Shown here in pieces: positions 60,228-64,000 of a stretch of DNA of 64,000 nucleotides. The translations under genes were made by a program, and so were the position numbers. The stretch comes from Corallococcus sp. AS-1-6. Lineage in GTDB: Bacteria; Myxococcota; Myxococcia; Myxococcales; Myxococcaceae. The stretch lies in assembly GCF_020037015.1 (NCBI RefSeq), contig NZ_JAIQDE010000017.1, forward strand, positions 1-64,000. Reading direction: 5' to 3'. The notes under the pieces were generated by a model, which did no database searches, had not been told where the DNA came from, and was given only the letters and a program-made list of their open reading frames with translations. Each line of letters begins with the position of its first letter. Position 1 is the stretch's first letter.

Positions 60228-61214
60228 GTGAACCCGCGCAAGCTCTGCCTCCTCATCGCCTTCACCGCGCTCGTGACCGCCGTGGGCACGGGCGTGTGGC
60301 TCGCGTGGCCCGGGCCGGACCTCGCCGCGCAGGCGGACCTGTCGGACGACCCGGCACAGGGCGGGCTCGAGCCCCGTGACGGCGTCGTCGTGCTGAGCAA
60401 CGGCATCCGCCTGTCGAACGTCCCGTCCAACTGCCACGCGGACACCCGGGGCTCGCTCGCCTGCGAGGACCGCTGCGGCTCGGACGACGCGTGCCCCGCA
60501 GACACCGTGTGCGCGCGCCACCCGGACTACGGCTTCCGCGACTGCCAGCCCCTGCACCGCTTCTGCGACGACGCATCGGACTGCACCCCGTCCGACACCT
60601 GCCACCCCGTGGGCACGTCCGCGTCAGGCCAGGCCCTGCGCCGCTGCGTGCCCCAGGGGACGCTGCGCGCGGGAGCGCGGTGCACGGGCTACTCCCAGGA
60701 GCCGGAGGGCCGCTGCGCGCCGGGGCTCCTCTGCGTCCATGAGTTCTGCGGCCCGCCGTGCGACGTGCACGACCCGGGCGCCTGCGCCACCGGCACCGAG
60801 TGCTCCCCCAATCCCTACCGCGTCCGGGGCGCCTGCGTCCCCAGTTGCCGCGACCGCGCCTGCCCGAAGGGCGAGCGCTGCGAGACGGACTTCCCGGGCG
60901 AGGTGCCCATCTGCCGCCCCTTCGTGGGCCCCGCCTGTCTGGACGAGGCGCCCTGCGCCGCGCACCAGGACTGCCTGCGCGGCTTCGCCGAGCCCACGCT
61001 CGAAACCGAGGCCTTCGAGTGCCGCACCCGCTGCGATGACCAGGCCCCGTGCGGCCCGGGCCTCACCTGCGATGCGGCGAGCGGCTACTGCTTCCAGCCC
61101 TGCACCCGCGACACCGACTGCCGCGCCCCCGAGCGCTGCCACGTCCTCCACCGCCGCGAATCCCAGCGCGGCTGCGGCTTCATCGCGGAGGGGCTCCCCG
61201 CCCGCCACCGCTAG
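60228..61214 (+). CDS. Cysteine-rich secreted/anchored protein
   Basis: A 328-residue protein with an N-terminal hydrophobic anchor or signal (KLCLLIAFTALVTAVGTGVW). The exported part contains 34 further cysteines spaced as in small disulfide domains: C-x-x-x-C-G-S-D-D-A-C, C-D-D-A-S-D-C-x5-C, C-x3-C-D-V-H-D-P-G-A-C, C-D-D-Q-A-P-C-G-P-G-L-T-C and C-T-R-D-T-D-C. An even count suits full pairing. This pattern recurs in predatory delta-proteobacteria (Dickkopf/EGF-like repeats); ligand unknown. The start is a GTG after GAGGAGGC. Its TAG stop overlaps the convergent kinase stop in CTAG at 61211-61214. Confidence 0.8.
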   Translation: MNPRKLCLLIAFTALVTAVGTGVWLAWPGPDLAAQADLSDDPAQGGLEPRDGVVVLSNGIRLSNVPSNCHADTRGSLACEDRCGSDDACPADTVCARHPDYGFRDCQPLHRFCDDASDCTPSDTCHPVGTSASGQALRRCVPQGTLRAGARCTGYSQEPEGRCAPGLLCVHEFCGPPCDVHDPGACATGTECSPNPYRVRGACVPSCRDRACPKGERCETDFPGEVPICRPFVGPACLDEAPCAAHQDCLRGFAEPTLETEAFECRTRCDDQAPCGPGLTCDAASGYCFQPCTRDTDCRAPERCHVLHRRESQRGCGFIAEGLPARHR

Positions 61215-63781
61215 CCTCGCGGCAGCTCCACGGTGAACGTGGAGCCCTCGCCCAGGACGCTGTCCACCTCGATGTGGCCTCCCATCGCCTCCACAATCTG
61301 GCGGGCGATCCACAGCCCCAGCCCGAAGCCGCCGTAGTTGCGCTCGGACACCGCGCGCTCGAAGCGGTGGAACAGGCGCGGCAGGTGCTCCTTCGCGATG
61401 CCGATGCCGCCGTCCTTCACCCGCAGCCGGGCCCGGTCGCCCTCCACCTCCAGTGACACGTGCACCGGGTTGCCCCGCCCGTACTTCAGCGCGTTGGAGA
61501 ACAGGTTGGTGAAGACCTGGTCCAACCGCAGCCGGTCCCACTGCCCCGTCACCGCCGGCGCCAGCGACAGCTCCAGCGGCGTGCCCGAGCGCGCGTACTC
61601 CTGCTCGAAGCGCTCGGCCACCTCGCGCACCAGCGCCCCCAGCTCCAGGGGCTCCCGCACCAGCTCCAGCTTCCCCGCGCTCAGGCGGGACACGTCCAGC
61701 AGGTCGTTCACCAGCAGCGTCTGCCGCTTCACCTGCCGGTCCACCCGCTCCAGGCCGCGCTTGAGCCGCTCCGGGTCGAAGGCCGCCCCGGACCGCGCCA
61801 GCCCCGCCAGCAGGCTCTGCACCTGGAGCTGCAGCGCGCTGATGGGCGTCTTCAGCTCATGGCTCGCGATGGACAGGAACTCCTCGCGCAGGCGGATGGC
61901 CTGGCGCGCGTCCCGGTAGAGGCTCGCGTTGTCCAGCGCCAGCGCCGCCCGCCGGGCCAGCTCCTGCGCCAGCGCCAGGTCCTGCGCGTCGTACGCCCCC
62001 TTCGACGTGACGAACGTCAGCGCCCCCAGCGTGTGCCCGCGCACCCGCAGCGGCACGCACAGGTACGCGCACGTCCCGCCCGCCCGCGCGCACGCCGGGT
62101 CCCCCTGCGACAACCCCGAGCGCGACTCCGGCCTCCCGGACTGGATGACCCGCGCCACCACCGCGAGCCCCGGGGGCGGCACCTCTTCGGGCTCCACGCC
62201 CGCCGTGGCCACGCAGCGCACGCCGCCGGACTCGTCCTCCAGGAACACGCCGCAGGCCTCCGCGTACTGCGGCACCGCCAGGTGCGCCACGCGCTCCAGC
62301 GTCTCCTCCTCCTCCAGGCTCCCCGCCAGCACCCCGCCGGCCTCCGCGAGGAAGCGCTGCGCCGCCTCGCCGCGCTGGCGCTCGGTGATGTCCACCATCA
62401 CGCTCAGGCACTGCGGCGGGCCGCTCGCCGGGTGCACGCGCCCCGTCCACATGGCCACCTGCACCGCGCCGCCGTCACGCCGCCGCGCCGCCAGCGGCGC
62501 GCCGTCCAGCACCGTGCCCCGCGTGGCGCGCTCCAGGCCGTGGCGGAAGGCCTCCCAGTGCTCCGCCGGCACGGCTGGCAACACCTTCCCCAGCACCTCC
62601 TCCGCCGTCCACCCCAGCATCCGCTCCGCGGCCGGGTTCCACAGCCGCACGGTGCCGTCCGGGTCCAGCAGCATGATGGCCGTGGGGCTCGCCTGGATGA
62701 TGGCCTCCAGCGTCCCGTGCGCCTCGCGCAGCGCCGCCCGCGCCCGCTGCTCCCGCTCCAGCAGCCGCGCCCGCGCCAGCGCCTGCGCCGCGTGGTGCGC
62801 CACCAGTTGGAGGAAGGCCCGCTCGTCGTCGTCGAACCCGTGCGGCAGGCCGAAGGTGAACACCAGCACCCCCAGGGCCCGCCCGTCCGCCACCAGCGGC
62901 AGGCACGCGGACGAGGGCGCCGGCCGCTCCGACCCGGACAGCGCGTCCTCCGCCATCAGCCACACCGGCCGCGACGCGCGCAGCACCCGGGCCACCGGCG
63001 AGTCCCCCTCCAGGGGCATCCGCTTCAGCCGCTCCGCCGCGTCCGGCGTGCAGCCCGCGCAGCGCAGCAGCGTGGCGCTCGTGGCGTCCGGCGCCACGCC
63101 CCACAGCGCCCCGGCCTTCGCGTCCGCCACCGCCAGCCCCTGCTCCAGCACCACCTCCGCCACGCGCGCCGCGGTGAGCGCCTCGGACAGCTCCGCGGTG
63201 ACGTGCTGCAGCCGCGCGAGCCTCCCCGCCGCCACCTCCGCCGCCTGCCGCGCCTGCCGCTCGGACGCGTACGCCCGCGCCACGTCCAGCGCCAGCGCCG
63301 CCCGGTCCGCCAGCTCCTGGAGCAGCAACTGCTCCCCCGAGTCGAACGACGCCGGCTCCGGCGCCTCGCGCCACACCGTCAGCGTCCCCAGCGGACGCCC
63401 CCGCGCCCGCAGCGGCAGCACCAGCACCGCCTCCACCCCCTGCGCCTCGCCCGTGTCCAGCACCTCCGCCGCCACGCCCTCGTCCGCGCGGATCCGCTGG
63501 GTGAACAGCGCCTGCAGCCGCACGCGCGCCTCCGGCACCGCCGCCGCGGACGCCACCGTGCGCAGCCACAGCCCGTCCTCCGACAAGAGCCGCAGCGCGC
63601 ACGCGGAGCCCAACAGGGGCACCACCAGGCCGCACAGCCGCTCCATCACCGCCGGGGGCTCCAGCGACGCGTCCGCCAGCACCCGCGAGGCCTCCGCCAG
63701 CAGCGCCAGCCGCTCCTCAATCTCCGCGAGCCGCGCCCCGTACTGCCGCGCCTCCCCCAGCCTGGTTGCCACCATCGTCAT
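61211..63781 (-). CDS. GAF/PAS sensor histidine kinase
   Basis: An 856-residue soluble kinase starting at the ATG at 63781, which follows GGGGGG; earlier in-frame starts are weaker. Domains in order: a short coiled helix (RLAEIEERLALLAEASRVLA), GAF 1 (about 25-170), GAF 2 (about 190-340), PAS (about 360-480, IIQASPTAIMLLDPDGTVRL), GAF 3 (about 500-625), HisKA with H641 (IASHELKTPISAL), and HATPase (NLFSNALKYGRGNP, GGFGLGLWIARQIVE). Three GAF domains suggest binding of small ligands or tetrapyrrole. No receiver or partner regulator is adjacent. It overlaps the convergent cysteine-rich gene by its stop codon. Confidence 0.9.
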   Translation of the reverse strand: MTMVATRLGEARQYGARLAEIEERLALLAEASRVLADASLEPPAVMERLCGLVVPLLGSACALRLLSEDGLWLRTVASAAAVPEARVRLQALFTQRIRADEGVAAEVLDTGEAQGVEAVLVLPLRARGRPLGTLTVWREAPEPASFDSGEQLLLQELADRAALALDVARAYASERQARQAAEVAAGRLARLQHVTAELSEALTAARVAEVVLEQGLAVADAKAGALWGVAPDATSATLLRCAGCTPDAAERLKRMPLEGDSPVARVLRASRPVWLMAEDALSGSERPAPSSACLPLVADGRALGVLVFTFGLPHGFDDDERAFLQLVAHHAAQALARARLLEREQRARAALREAHGTLEAIIQASPTAIMLLDPDGTVRLWNPAAERMLGWTAEEVLGKVLPAVPAEHWEAFRHGLERATRGTVLDGAPLAARRRDGGAVQVAMWTGRVHPASGPPQCLSVMVDITERQRGEAAQRFLAEAGGVLAGSLEEEETLERVAHLAVPQYAEACGVFLEDESGGVRCVATAGVEPEEVPPPGLAVVARVIQSGRPESRSGLSQGDPACARAGGTCAYLCVPLRVRGHTLGALTFVTSKGAYDAQDLALAQELARRAALALDNASLYRDARQAIRLREEFLSIASHELKTPISALQLQVQSLLAGLARSGAAFDPERLKRGLERVDRQVKRQTLLVNDLLDVSRLSAGKLELVREPLELGALVREVAERFEQEYARSGTPLELSLAPAVTGQWDRLRLDQVFTNLFSNALKYGRGNPVHVSLEVEGDRARLRVKDGGIGIAKEHLPRLFHRFERAVSERNYGGFGLGLWIARQIVEAMGGHIEVDSVLGEGSTFTVELPRG

Positions 63782-64000
63782 GCCACGACCCCCCGTTGCA
63801 CCCGCCATGGGAGCACGGCCCCGCTCGCGGCGCTCTGCGTCCCAGGTCCCGCCATCCCTGACTTCTGCGGATGCTCGACACCCACCCCCCGGAAGCGTTG
63901 GTGACGGGCACCCGCCTCGTTCCGGGGCCCGGCACCCCCGAGGGCAGGGCGCCAGGCGCGCACATGGGCGCACCCGGGGCGGTTGGAAAGCAAAGGAGCG
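63782..64000. other. Upstream region of the GAF/PAS kinase, no gene seen
   Basis: The last 219 bp of the window. Frames open here in the minus direction but lack ribosome-binding sites and signal-like starts. No promoter motif is convincing. Confidence 0.4.

Overview
This is a 64-kb piece of a very GC-rich chromosome (about 70% G+C, third codon positions nearly all G or C). The gene content points to a myxobacterium of the Myxococcus/Corallococcus type: six large sensor kinases, sigma-54 (-24/-12) promoter signatures, many lipoproteins and secreted proteins of unknown function, two S9 peptidases, a spore-photolyase-like radical SAM protein, an ABC permease fused to an M1 aminopeptidase, and a dispersed palindromic repeat. 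That assignment is inferred from gene content only. I see no rRNA, tRNA, CRISPR array, phage or intact insertion sequence.

Layout. 1-11 kb: the start of a secreted protein cut by the window edge, an NmrA/QorB-like reductase, an acyl-lipid desaturase, bioA without other biotin genes, a covalent-flavin oxidase, a double-kinase hybrid sensor, a DedA protein and an AI-2E-type permease. 11-16 kb: a small acidic protein, a secreted S9 peptidase, and a two-gene module that looks like an AbiE (type IV) toxin-antitoxin pair behind an AT-rich operator-like inverted repeat. 16-27 kb: acetyltransferase, OmpA-type lipoprotein with a DUF4398 partner, 5'-3' exonuclease with a truncated globin, two membrane/hypothetical genes, a sterol-desaturase-family hydroxylase, a Tat-exported amidase, a GH88 glucuronyl hydrolase and the radical SAM protein.

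27-31 kb is the least orderly stretch. It holds a GntR regulator with a long repetitive tail, an array of a 149-bp unit carrying a 17-bp palindrome, and a frameshifted remnant of a lipoprotein gene. 31-36 kb: a lipoprotein esterase, a small conserved protein, a tiny lipoprotein, and two tandem secreted paralogues, each behind its own sigma-54 promoter.

36-42 kb is a urease cluster, ureD / ureAB (gamma-beta fusion) / ureC / ureF / ureG. It lacks ureE but has a histidine-rich UreG N-terminus. A YopT-type (C58) cysteine protease gene lies on the opposite strand between ureD and ureAB. 42-64 kb: two tandem paralogous sensor kinases translationally coupled to an AraC-type regulator, a VOC protein, a REC-kinase-REC hybrid, an ABC exporter with the permease-peptidase fusion, an outer-membrane protein behind a sigma-54 promoter, a DUF4397 lipoprotein, a second S9 peptidase, two secreted hypotheticals (one with 35 cysteines) and a GAF/PAS sensor kinase. 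Genes are tightly packed; convergent pairs often end within 0-10 bp of each other.

The observations most worth following are the AbiE-like module, the C58 protease inside the urease locus, the tandem secreted paralogues with duplicated sigma-54 promoters, the 149-bp palindromic array, and the kinase pair showing recent sequence exchange.
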